This document shows, piece by piece, positions 10,121-17,706 of a stretch of 64,000 nt of DNA (position 1 is the first letter of the stretch; each line of letters opens with the position of its first letter). The position numbers and the translations under genes are program-made. A model generated the notes under the pieces. That model had not been told where the DNA came from and did no database searches. It saw nothing but the letters and a program-made list of their open reading frames with translations. Source of the DNA: an uncultured Spirochaetales bacterium (GTDB taxonomy: Bacteria > Spirochaetota > Spirochaetia > JAFGXN01); the NCBI GenBank assembly GCA_949289575.1, contig CASEOG010000001.1, forward strand, positions 263,466 through 327,465, written 5' to 3'.

Positions 10121-10717
10121 TCAGACATCAAGCAATTCCGCAATTTTCGGATTCAGACAGACAGACAGCATCCGGGCAATCTTTTCGTCACTGAAATCGT
10201 AGTAAGCGGATCCGTCTTTCATCTCCAGGCGGAACCCGGCATTAATGCGGGGAGAAGGAATCACTTCCAATCCCTCTTCGAGCTCTTTTGCCAAAGACTG
10301 TTTTAACAGATTCGTCAGTTCGGATACATCCTTTTCGGAAACGGCAATTTTCATCGCACCGGCCTTTTCTCCCGTTGCGGTCACGACGGCAGGAATCACC
10401 GTCCGCAGAAGCGCCGTATCGAGATTTTCGTCGACGGCCGAAATCAAAATCCGCGAGAAAATCTGCTCTATTTTCTTTTTCAGATTCAGAATCAAATCCC
10501 GACCTGCCTGCTGCAGAGCCGCTTTACCGGACTCCTCAAATTGGCGCGCCCGATTTTCGGCATCGGCAATTTTATCCGCAGCCTCTTTTTCGGCGCGTTC
10601 GATAATCATTCGTGCACGGTTCTCCGCCTTATCCAACATTGTCTTTTTTTGAATTTCGGCAGCATTTATTCCTTCTTCTTTAATTGACCGTATCAATTCT
10701 TCAAGCTGTAATTCCAT
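10121..10717 (-). CDS. atpE: V-type ATPase subunit E (peripheral stalk)
   Basis: 198 residues. The long N-terminal coiled coil (residues 1-85, rich in Glu, Lys and Ala: AENRARMIIERAEKEAADKI) and the mixed C-terminal domain are typical of the E stalk subunit. It is the first gene of the operon. The start ATG at 10717 has GAGG about 10 nt upstream and a strong promoter 30-60 bp upstream. No separate G/H subunit gene is present, though E usually pairs with one. Confidence 0.88.
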   Translation of the reverse strand: MELQLEELIRSIKEEGINAAEIQKKTMLDKAENRARMIIERAEKEAADKIADAENRARQFEESGKAALQQAGRDLILNLKKKIEQIFSRILISAVDENLDTALLRTVIPAVVTATGEKAGAMKIAVSEKDVSELTNLLKQSLAKELEEGLEVIPSPRINAGFRLEMKDGSAYYDFSDEKIARMLSVCLNPKIAELLDV

Positions 10718-10747
10718 TGACTGATACCTCGCTTTCGTTCATAATTA

Positions 10748-10776
10748 ATTATAAACACTCGGAAAAGACAAGTCAA
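10748..10776 (-). promoter_or_regulatory. sigma-70 type promoter of the V-ATPase operon
   Basis: TTGACT (10771-10776), a 17-bp spacer, then a perfect TATAAT (10748-10753) on the minus strand, 30 bp before the atpE ATG. No operator-like repeat is visible around it, so it may be constitutive. Confidence 0.85.
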
Positions 10777-10821
10777 ACAAAAAATCAAATTTAACATAAA
10801 ATAAATAGAAGCAAAAATAAA

Positions 10822-10848
10822 AAAAAGAGTCCGTATCGGACTCTTTTT
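10822..10848 (-). terminator. Rho-independent terminator of the flagellar operon
   Basis: Stem AAAAAGAGTCCG/CGGACTCTTTTT with loop TAT, followed by T-rich sequence on the minus strand, a few bases after the rod-binding gene stop. It separates the flagellar operon from the V-ATPase promoter. Confidence 0.88.
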
Positions 10849-10853
10849 CGGTG

Positions 10854-11171
10854 TTAAAGGGTTTCTTTTATCTGCTCGAACATCTGTTTGGCCAGACCGA
10901 GACCGGCAGTCGCGGAAATTTTTTCGGCGTACGAATCATACAATCGATCCTCAAAAATCTCCCGGCTCATGCCGCCGTCAAACAGCCCCCCCTTGGGAAC
11001 CGTACTGCGCATCGAATCGAGCATCTGTTTGACAAAAATCGATTCGAAATCGACACATGCCTGATACAGTTTTTTCTCTTCGGCCGATGTCAGCACTTTA
11101 CCTGCCGTCACTTCGGGGGCCGCCGGTGCCGCTCCCGGTAAATATCCGTAAGAAGGAATCGATCCGATCAT
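10854..11171 (-). CDS. flagellar rod-binding protein (FlgJ N-domain type)
   Basis: 105 residues matching the N-terminal rod-capping domain of FlgJ (LYQACVDFESIFVKQMLDSM, then MSREIFEDRLYDSYAEKIS and GLGLAKQMFEQI). The muramidase domain of proteobacterial FlgJ is absent, as is usual in spirochaetes. It presumably helps rod assembly in the periplasm. It lies 10 bp downstream of flgG and ends at the operon terminator. The start at 11171 has a weak purine-rich site upstream. Confidence 0.85.
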   Translation of the reverse strand: MIGSIPSYGYLPGAAPAAPEVTAGKVLTSAEEKKLYQACVDFESIFVKQMLDSMRSTVPKGGLFDGGMSREIFEDRLYDSYAEKISATAGLGLAKQMFEQIKETL

Positions 11172-11181
11172 TTCCGTTCAC

Positions 11182-11976
11182 CTATCGTCTTAAGTTATTG
11201 GCAATTCCCAGCATCGCATCGCTGGTCTGAATGGCCTTCGAGTTCAATTCGTAGGCTCTCTGCGCCACAATCATATTCACCATTTCATTGGCCACGGAAA
11301 CGTTACTGGCTTCGACAAATTTGTGCTGAATCTGTCCCATTCCGTCCATTCCCGGCAATCCGGCAATCGCCTCGCCGGATGCGGCCGACTGTTTGAACAG
11401 ATTGTCTCCCAGCGCATTCAAACCCGCCGGATTGACAAACCGGTAGAGCTGCACCTGTCCGATAACCGCTGCCTCTTCCTGACCGGGAATTTTACACGAC
11501 ACTTCTCCCTGCGGAGAAATCGCGACCGATTCGGGAATGAAGTTCTCGGGAAATGTTATCTGCGGGAAGGCATAAAGTCCTTTGTTGGTGACCAGTTGTC
11601 TTTCGCGGTCGACTTTAAACTCTCCGTTTCGGGTATAGGCAAATGTCCCGTCCGGCTGCAGGACACGGAAAAACCCTTCGCCGTCAATCGCCATATCGGA
11701 AAAAACGCCTGTTTCCTTCAAACTGCCCTGTTCGAAAAGCCGCTGGGTCGCCGATACTTTGGTTCCGTGTCCGACCTGCATCGGAAGCGGCACCACTGTC
11801 AATTCGGTTGCGGGCGTGCCGGCCGTTCTCTGCGTCTGATAAATGAGATCCTCGAATTCGGCTCTCATTTTTTTGTATCCTGTTGTATTGACATTCGAGA
11901 GGTTGTTCGAAATTGTGTCTACATTATACTGCTGGGCGGTCATTCCGCTCGCCGATGTCCATAATGCCCTCATCAT
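11182..11976 (-). CDS. flgG: FlgG, flagellar distal rod protein
   Basis: 264 residues. It builds the distal rod of the periplasmic flagellum. Seen: N-terminal flagellar rod/hook signature (MMRALWTSASGMTAQQYNVD, then DTISNNLSNVNTTGYKK) and the C-terminal heptad helix (VNMIVAQRAYELNSKAIQTS). Export is by the flagellar type III system, so no signal peptide is expected. The stop codon of the upstream gene overlaps the AGGAG that primes this start. Confidence 0.95.
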   Translation of the reverse strand: MMRALWTSASGMTAQQYNVDTISNNLSNVNTTGYKKMRAEFEDLIYQTQRTAGTPATELTVVPLPMQVGHGTKVSATQRLFEQGSLKETGVFSDMAIDGEGFFRVLQPDGTFAYTRNGEFKVDRERQLVTNKGLYAFPQITFPENFIPESVAISPQGEVSCKIPGQEEAAVIGQVQLYRFVNPAGLNALGDNLFKQSAASGEAIAGLPGMDGMGQIQHKFVEASNVSVANEMVNMIVAQRAYELNSKAIQTSDAMLGIANNLRR

Positions 11977-11988
11977 ACCGCATCACTC

Positions 11989-12837
11989 CTACCGACGCAT
12001 CACGTCGTTAATAAATTTATCGGCCAAAGTATCGTGTGCCTGTAACGATTTTTGATTGGCTTCGTAGGCTCTGTTCAGCTCGATCATTTTCACCATCTCT
12101 TCGACCGAATTGACATTCGATGTTTCCAGAAAACCGGAATGAACTTTTCTGTCGACTCCCAGTGCAACCGTCTCCGGGGCACCCGAATATTCGGTATTTG
12201 TCCAAAGCGAATTCCCCTGTTTGCGCAGATAGCGGGGTTCCTCGAAGTCGACGACACGCAGACGGTCGACCACTTCTTCTTCTTCCCAGTCGTTTTCCCG
12301 CATCGTCACAAGCCGTCGGGGATCTTCGGCATACCGCGGATTATGATAAATCGTTCCGTCGGCATCAATCCGGAAATTGTTCAGTTTCAGATAAATATAA
12401 CCGTTTTCCCCCATGACAGGCAGTCCGTCTTTCGTCACCAGAAGGCCGTTGTCATCGAGTGTAAAACTGCCGTTACGGGTATAACGCTCGCCCTGAGGAG
12501 TCTGTACGCAAAAGAATCCGGTTCCGCTTAGGGCCACATCGAAGGGATTTTCCGTTTCCCGCAACGAACCCTGCTGAAAATCGGTATAAACTTCATTGAG
12601 TTCGACCCCGGTTCCCAATTTTCCCAGATAGGGAGCTTTGTCAATCGATCCGACGGGAAACCGTTCGACAATATCCGTATTCAGACGACGCATCATCAGT
12701 TCGGGGAAAGCTTTGTTGGCCGTGTAATCGCGTTTGTATCCGATCAGATCGACGTTTGCCATGTTGTTTGCCACCGCATCCATTTTGTGCATTTGAACAA
12801 TCATGCCGCTGGCGCCGGTATAAATTCCTCGTAACAT
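11989..12837 (-). CDS. flgF: FlhO/FlgF-type flagellar rod protein
   Basis: 282 residues, a paralogue of the following flgG: MLRGIYTGASGMIVQMHKMD, NNMANVDLIGYKRDY, and the C-terminal EEMVKMIELNRAYEANQKSLQ. Treponemes carry two adjacent FlgG-like genes, the first usually named flhO, flgF or flgG-1. It probably forms the proximal rod. It is the first gene of the operon, with AGAGG before the ATG and a sigma-28-like promoter directly upstream. Confidence 0.9.
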   Translation of the reverse strand: MLRGIYTGASGMIVQMHKMDAVANNMANVDLIGYKRDYTANKAFPELMMRRLNTDIVERFPVGSIDKAPYLGKLGTGVELNEVYTDFQQGSLRETENPFDVALSGTGFFCVQTPQGERYTRNGSFTLDDNGLLVTKDGLPVMGENGYIYLKLNNFRIDADGTIYHNPRYAEDPRRLVTMRENDWEEEEVVDRLRVVDFEEPRYLRKQGNSLWTNTEYSGAPETVALGVDRKVHSGFLETSNVNSVEEMVKMIELNRAYEANQKSLQAHDTLADKFINDVMRR

Positions 12838-12856
12838 CTGTAAACCTCTGATTTAC

Positions 12857-12883
12857 TCATCGGCATACAAAAATTTTTCTTTA
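12857..12883 (-). promoter_or_regulatory. sigma-28 (FliA)-type flagellar promoter
   Basis: On the minus strand TAAAGAAA, 11 bp, GCCGATGA. The enterobacterial FliA consensus is TAAAGTTT-N11-GCCGATAA, so the -10 matches 7 of 8 and the spacing is exact. It lies 20 bp before the first flagellar gene. Caution: the transcript start would fall very near the ribosome-binding site. Confidence 0.5.
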
Positions 12884-12912
12884 TTGATTTCTTTTTAAAT
12901 CGGAAGAAAATC

Positions 12913-12938
12913 GGCGGCCGCCACCGCGGTCGGCCGCC
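12913..12938 (-). terminator. probable terminator of the esterase gene
   Basis: GC-rich stem GGCGGCCG/CGGCCGCC with a 10-base loop, followed on the minus strand by a T-rich stretch interrupted by other bases. It lies between the esterase stop (12971) and the flagellar promoter. The weak T-run lowers confidence. Confidence 0.5.
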
Positions 12939-12970
12939 TTCCTTTTGCGAATCGGAACACCGGAACGCGG

Positions 12971-13837
12971 TCAGGATTTCCGTTCGGACAAACCGAGCGC
13001 CTTTAAAACTTCGGCGCAGATTTCGCGGGAAACCTCGATCGTTTTGTCCATAGTGAGATTGAGATAGCCGTGATCGGCGTCCGGCACGACATGAAGCTCG
13101 ACCTGCCCGCCGGCTTCTTTGATCTTTTCAATCAAAATCTCCGATTGGGAAATCGGTACCATGGTATCGGCATCACCGTGCCAGATGATCATCGGCGGCA
13201 TCTTATCGCTGACCCATTCGGTCGGAGATTCCTGCCGCCGAATCCGCTTCGAAACGATTCCGACAGCCGGCTGGTCTTTTTGGAATGCCACCAGATCGGC
13301 GGGACCGAATTCGTTGACAATCAAACGGATTCCTTCCGGATGACGCAAGGCTTCCAGCATGGCCAGATGGGAACCTGCCGACTGACCGTGAATGACGACA
13401 CGATTCATATCCAGGCGATAGGTTTCGCTTTCGCGGCGCAGATATTCCATTGCCTCATGAATATCCTTGGAAAGATTCGGGAAAGGCGTCTCCCAGACAA
13501 AGCGGTACCCGATCGAAACAACGACCACCCCGTGCTGTCTTAACGGTTCGATCAGCGATTCTTCATACAGACGGATAAACTCTTTGGAACCGGCGACCCA
13601 CGAACCGCCGTGAACGAAAACATAAACCGGCGCCGGTTGAATCGGCATCTTTTCGCATCCGCCTTCGGGCCAGTAAATATCCAGAGAACAGCGGCGGAAG
13701 GAATCGCGATAGCGGACATCGACCGTTACCTCTCCGGACGGTGCGGGTAAATTTCCGATAAATTTCCTGTATTTTACGGTATTGCAGGAAGTCAGCAACA
13801 GCAGAAGTCCAAACAAAAGAAAGATTTTATTTTTCAT
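12971..13837 (-). CDS. alpha/beta-hydrolase lipoprotein, probable carboxylesterase
   Basis: 288 residues from the chosen ATG at 13837, which has GGAGGG upstream; an in-frame ATG 18 bp earlier is less likely. Lipobox LLTSC after a short hydrophobic stretch predicts a lipoprotein. The fold is of the BD-FAE/esterase type: oxyanion motif VFVHGGSW, nucleophile GQSAGSH, acidic residue in WHGDADTMVP and histidine in DADHGY. It probably removes acyl groups from sugars or other small esters at the cell surface or periplasm. Substrate unknown. Single-gene unit ending at a hairpin. Confidence 0.82.
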   Translation of the reverse strand: MKNKIFLLFGLLLLLTSCNTVKYRKFIGNLPAPSGEVTVDVRYRDSFRRCSLDIYWPEGGCEKMPIQPAPVYVFVHGGSWVAGSKEFIRLYEESLIEPLRQHGVVVVSIGYRFVWETPFPNLSKDIHEAMEYLRRESETYRLDMNRVVIHGQSAGSHLAMLEALRHPEGIRLIVNEFGPADLVAFQKDQPAVGIVSKRIRRQESPTEWVSDKMPPMIIWHGDADTMVPISQSEILIEKIKEAGGQVELHVVPDADHGYLNLTMDKTIEVSREICAEVLKALGLSERKS

Positions 13838-13921
13838 AACCGGTCCCTCCTTCAAACGGGATTCAAAACCCGCCCGATGCTATTATAATGTCTGTTTTGC
13901 CGGTCGGACAAGACTTTTTTT

Positions 13922-13953
13922 AAAAAAAAGCTTCCGAGTTAATCGGAAGCTTT
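13922..13953 (-). terminator. terminator of the tRNA-Asn gene
   Basis: Perfect 11-bp stem AAAGCTTCCGA/TCGGAAGCTTT with a 5-base loop, followed by a run of eight T on the minus strand, 3 bp after the tRNA. Confidence 0.9.
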
Positions 13954-13955
13954 CT

Positions 13956-14028
13956 CTCCCCCGGACGGACTTGAACCGCCGACCCAATGGTTAACAGCCA
14001 TTTGCTCTACCGACTGAGCTACAAGGGA
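13956..14028 (-). tRNA. tRNA-Asn (GTT)
   Basis: 73-nt cloverleaf on the minus strand. The acceptor TCCCTTG pairs with CGGGGGA with two G-U pairs; the T-arm contains GGTTCAAGTCC. The anticodon stem AATGG/CCATT encloses the loop with GTT (13993-13995). The 3' CCA is not encoded. Followed by its own terminator. Confidence 0.95.
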
Positions 14029-14085
14029 TTATGGGACAATAATATCGTATTCGAAGAATTCTGTCAAGCGGTAATCAAAAAAAAT

Positions 14086-14112
14086 TAACCGCTTTCGGAA
14101 TTTTGCCGATAC
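14086..14112 (+). promoter_or_regulatory. possible sigma-28-like promoter before the membrane GGDEF-like gene
   Basis: TAACCGCT, 11 bp, GCCGATAC. The -10 matches the FliA consensus in 7 of 8 positions with exact spacing, but the -35 matches only 4 of 8. The overlapping TACAAT could instead be a sigma-70 -10. Confidence 0.3.
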
Positions 14113-14147
14113 AATAATAAGATTTCTGACTTTTCGAGAGGATAAAG

Positions 14148-15380
14148 ATGTCACAAAAATTTTTCAAATCGGTTACCGCCGTTGCGGCCGTCTGTTGTAT
14201 TTGTCTGTTTGCGGCCGGTTCTTTCCGTCTGGGCAAAGAGGCCTGCGTCCGCAAAAATATTGCCGATCACCGTTTCGCACAGATTGACAAGTCATTTATG
14301 AATCAGCTGAAAATCAACGATTCCGTTTCCGAGGAAATGAAATCGATTTTAAAGGACGAGGTCCGAACCAATCCCGATATCGATTTCGTCTCGATATCGG
14401 AAAACGACAGTGAAATTTTTTCCGTTCGCAAAACCGACCCCCACGGTAAACCCGTATACAAAGAAAGCAGAAACCTGCTGCTGACCCGCTACTCGAAACC
14501 GTACGCACTCGACAAAGGAGAGACTTACAAAATCTCCGTCCGATTCCGGATTCTTTCCGAAGCTGCTGTCAATCAGACATTTTTCTGTCTGCTGATGTCG
14601 TTTCTGCTTCTTTCGATTATCATCGCTGCCTGTGCCGTCATCCCTCTGCGCAGAAAAAAATCAGCGGCGGGTCCGCTGTTCGACACTCTCGACAATCATA
14701 AATTCGCCCGCAACGGTCACGACGGCAAGCCGGCTCCGGAACCGGGGCGGGAAGATGTCTCGGCCGAAACGGAGGAAGATTCGGTAGAGCAGGCCGAGTC
14801 TTTCTTTGCAAACGACGATGAAGATGAATACGAACCCGAAGACGAGACCATTTTGGATTTGGACGAACTGACCTCCGACAGTGACGATGAATCCGATTTC
14901 TCCGACCGCGACCCGGTCATCGATCTCAACTTCAAACGGAACAGTTTTCCCGCTGCCGCCGGAGATATTATCGATCTGTCTGTCGAACGGAGCGAAAACT
15001 GCATTCTGCTGATCACGGAATTCGGTTCGACGGCAGATGACAAAAAAGATTCGATGATTCGATCGGAGTGGGAAAATGTTTTATCGGAACAGAAAGCTCT
15101 GTATAAAACGGATCGCAAAAAAACTATCGCCGTACTGCCGCGCTGCACTCTGACCGACGGCATCAAACTGATTCAGGATTTCAGAGAATCGAGACCGGAT
15201 AACGGCGACTATATGTGGAATGCCGGACTGACCGCTTTAAACGGACGTAAGATGCGTTACGAAGAGCTGCTGAACGAAGCCAGCCGTGCATTGATTAAAT
15301 CACAGCTTGATAATGACAATACGGTTGTCTGTTTTAATGCGGATGCCGAGAAATACAACCGTTACAGCAAAATTGACTGA
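14148..15380 (+). CDS. membrane protein with periplasmic sensor-like region and degenerate GGDEF-like domain
   Basis: 410 residues. TM helix at about 8-27, periplasmic region 28-140, second TM at about 143-166 (FLLLSIIIAACAVIPL), then a strongly acidic linker at about 205-260 and a C-terminal domain from about 285. That domain has the beta/alpha pattern of a diguanylate cyclase end (IAVLPRCTLTDGIKLIQDF; then EELLNEASRALIKSQ followed by NTVVCF), but no GGDEF signature. I read it as a catalytically dead GGDEF-like signalling domain; this is inference. GAGAGG precedes the ATG. It faces hisF tail to tail, with 2 bp between the stops. Confidence 0.7.
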   Translation: MSQKFFKSVTAVAAVCCICLFAAGSFRLGKEACVRKNIADHRFAQIDKSFMNQLKINDSVSEEMKSILKDEVRTNPDIDFVSISENDSEIFSVRKTDPHGKPVYKESRNLLLTRYSKPYALDKGETYKISVRFRILSEAAVNQTFFCLLMSFLLLSIIIAACAVIPLRRKKSAAGPLFDTLDNHKFARNGHDGKPAPEPGREDVSAETEEDSVEQAESFFANDDEDEYEPEDETILDLDELTSDSDDESDFSDRDPVIDLNFKRNSFPAAAGDIIDLSVERSENCILLITEFGSTADDKKDSMIRSEWENVLSEQKALYKTDRKKTIAVLPRCTLTDGIKLIQDFRESRPDNGDYMWNAGLTALNGRKMRYEELLNEASRALIKSQLDNDNTVVCFNADAEKYNRYSKID

Positions 15381-15382
15381 AA

Positions 15383-16153
15383 TTACCAGCGCTGCCGCAC
15401 GGAAACCCCGGCGGCAGCCAGTTCCGTCTTAATCTGCGGCACCGTCCAGGTGCCGTAGTGCACCATCGAAGCAATCAGAGCCGCATCGGCCCGTCCTTCC
15501 GTCAGCACCTTTGTCAAATGTTCCGGTTCCCCTGCACCGCCGGAGGCCACCACCGGGATTCCCGCATTATCGGCGACCATCCGCGTCAGGTTGATTTCAT
15601 AACCGTCACAGGTGCCGTCGGCATCAATTGAATTTAAGACCACTTCGCCCGCACCGCGTCTCTCCGCCTCTCCGATCCATTCCAGCACATCCCGTCCGGT
15701 AGGCGTCCTGCCGCCGTTAATCACAACACGATAGCCGCTCGGCATCTGCGGATCCTTCAATGCATCAACACCCAAAACAATACACTGACTTCCGAAACGG
15801 GCTGCCCCTTCCTCAATCATCTTCGGATTTTTCACCGCCTGTGAATTGAGACTGACTTTTTCCGCGCCCGCATCGATGACACGGCAAATATCATCGAGAG
15901 AAGAAAGTCCGCCGCCGACACAAAACGGAATGAATATTTTTTCGGCGACCTTTTTGACAACATCAATCATAATACCGCGCTTTTCGGCCGAAGCGGTAAT
16001 ATCGTAGAAAACAAGCTCGTCGACTCCCTGTCTGTAATATTCGGCCGCCATTTCGACCGGATCTCCGATATCTTTATTTCCCTGAAAACGGACACCCTTC
16101 GTCGTTTTCCCGTCGCGAACATCGAGACAAATGACAATTCTTTTCCGAAACAT
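15383..16153 (-). CDS. hisF: HisF, imidazole glycerol phosphate synthase cyclase subunit
   Basis: 256 residues, full length. A TIM barrel that uses ammonia from HisH to convert PRFAR to IGP and AICAR. Catalytic aspartates are present in ICLDVRDG (residue 11) and VLGVDALKD (about 130); phosphate-binding loops GGG and ASGGAGEPEH are present. The sequence looks like the histidine-pathway form and not the WbpH-type form of polysaccharide loci. Directly downstream of hisH; no other his gene is in the window. Confidence 0.93.
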   Translation of the reverse strand: MFRKRIVICLDVRDGKTTKGVRFQGNKDIGDPVEMAAEYYRQGVDELVFYDITASAEKRGIMIDVVKKVAEKIFIPFCVGGGLSSLDDICRVIDAGAEKVSLNSQAVKNPKMIEEGAARFGSQCIVLGVDALKDPQMPSGYRVVINGGRTPTGRDVLEWIGEAERRGAGEVVLNSIDADGTCDGYEINLTRMVADNAGIPVVASGGAGEPEHLTKVLTEGRADAALIASMVHYGTWTVPQIKTELAAAGVSVRQRW

Positions 16154-16165
16154 TCCGCCCTCCTT

Positions 16166-16771
16166 TTACATTTCCAAAAAATTATCCAGCAGCTGCAACC
16201 CGTAGCGACCCGATTTCTCGGGGTGAAACTGAACGGAAAAGAGCGTATCATGCCAAACAGCCGACGCAAACCGGCTGATATAATCGGTTGTTCCGATGAC
16301 GGACGACTCATCGGCCGGCACCGCATAATACGAATGGACAAAATAAAAATCGGCATCCTCGGGAATTCCCCGAAACAGAGGTGATGCGGTTTTTCTTTCC
16401 ACCGTATTCCAGCCGATTTGAGGAACCTTGAATCCGCTGCTTCCGGGAAACCGCCTGACCTCTCCGGGAATCAGCCCCAGACAGGAGGCATGACTCTCTT
16501 CGCTTTTTTCGAAAATAATCTGGTGGCCGAGGCAAATTCCCAGCATATCTTTCCCCGACTTTAACCATTCGGAAAAAAACGACGGCCATCCCGCTTTGCG
16601 CAGAACATCCATTGCACTGCCCGCTTCTCCGACACCGGGAAAGATCAGTTTATCGCATCGTCTCAGTTCTTCCGGCACATCGGAAACCGTAAAACTGACA
16701 TTCAGACAGGACAAGGCCGACCTGACACTGGTTAAATTTCCGGCTTTATAGTCTACAACTCCGACAAGCAT
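16166..16771 (-). CDS. hisH: HisH, imidazole glycerol phosphate synthase glutaminase subunit
   Basis: 201 residues from the ATG at 16771, chosen because GGAGG lies 7 nt upstream and MLVGVVDYKAGN matches the family start; an ATG 24 bp earlier is possible. Class I glutamine amidotransferase: nucleophile in GICLGHQ, and the His-Glu pair in VQFHPEKSG. It supplies ammonia to HisF, whose gene starts 12 bp downstream. Many treponemes lack histidine synthesis, so this pair is notable. Confidence 0.92.
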   Translation of the reverse strand: MLVGVVDYKAGNLTSVRSALSCLNVSFTVSDVPEELRRCDKLIFPGVGEAGSAMDVLRKAGWPSFFSEWLKSGKDMLGICLGHQIIFEKSEESHASCLGLIPGEVRRFPGSSGFKVPQIGWNTVERKTASPLFRGIPEDADFYFVHSYYAVPADESSVIGTTDYISRFASAVWHDTLFSVQFHPEKSGRYGLQLLDNFLEM

Positions 16772-16845
16772 ACGTCCTCCGTTTTTATTATACATAAATA
16801 AAAAGAAGAATCAATGAAATCAATGAAGGAGTATCAGGGAAGAAA

Positions 16846-17700
16846 TCACATTTGTCCTTTGAACTGAACAATAATCGAAATCAAAACCGTGGAAAGAGTT
16901 CCCGTATCGAGATTGAGCGACGAAATCAGCACTTTATTTTCTTCGTTGGTAAATTTCATTTCGCGTGATGCCGTCCGCCCCGCATCGCCCGCATAGGAAA
17001 TCAGATAATTGGAGACGACTCCCTTCAGCAACCCGCGGAAAAGTCTGGCGGACCGGGCATCGGAAAAATCGATACTGCATTGAATTGTATACCGGTTTTC
17101 TTCGAACCGGTTGCCGTTGAGAGAAAGTGCCTGTATCGGCAGCTTTACGGCACTGCCTCCGGCTGTCCCCCCTCCGAGACCGGCAATCTTATTAAAATCG
17201 GATATCAGCGCCGAAAAATCGTCATCCAGATTGACAAGATCGACAGAAATTCCCCGGTCCGGATTTCTTCCTGCCGCGATATCGACAACAAGCAGATAAG
17301 GTTTGACAATCTTTAACGACGCCGATCCGTCTTTGGTTTCAAACCGGCCCGGCGAAACCTCTGTCAGCTGTTTCTGTTTTCTGAAACTGCTTTCCAATAT
17401 GGAAGCGGGGAAAGCACCGGATAAAGCAATGGTCACCGTCATCGACCCGTCGCCGGGATCGGAAATGCCGAGCAGAACATGTTCCACCATTCCGAGCAGC
17501 ATCGATATCCGCTTATCGGTCAAATTAATCCGTTTGACAACCTGCCCGATAAGCGGCTGATTTTCTCCCGCATTGAAAGAAAAAAGAATATGTGCGTTTG
17601 ACGGTATATATTCGATTAATTCTTTTCGGCTGTCGGGAGGCACGGTTGCGCATCCCGCAAAGAGAAAAATCAGAAATAAACCGGCAAGGCTTTTTTTCAT
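16846..17700 (-). CDS. lipoprotein of unknown function
   Basis: 284 residues. Signal peptide with lipobox LFAGC (cysteine at about residue 17), so it is anchored to a membrane. The rest is a mixed alpha/beta secreted domain without a motif I recognise; residues 25-60 (IPSNAHILFSFNAGE) recall families of large secreted repeat-type proteins, but this is weak. It starts 6 bp after the ileS stop, so it is likely co-transcribed with it. Confidence 0.65.
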   Translation of the reverse strand: MKKSLAGLFLIFLFAGCATVPPDSRKELIEYIPSNAHILFSFNAGENQPLIGQVVKRINLTDKRISMLLGMVEHVLLGISDPGDGSMTVTIALSGAFPASILESSFRKQKQLTEVSPGRFETKDGSASLKIVKPYLLVVDIAAGRNPDRGISVDLVNLDDDFSALISDFNKIAGLGGGTAGGSAVKLPIQALSLNGNRFEENRYTIQCSIDFSDARSARLFRGLLKGVVSNYLISYAGDAGRTASREMKFTNEENKVLISSLNLDTGTLSTVLISIIVQFKGQM

Positions 17701-17706
17701 CCGATA

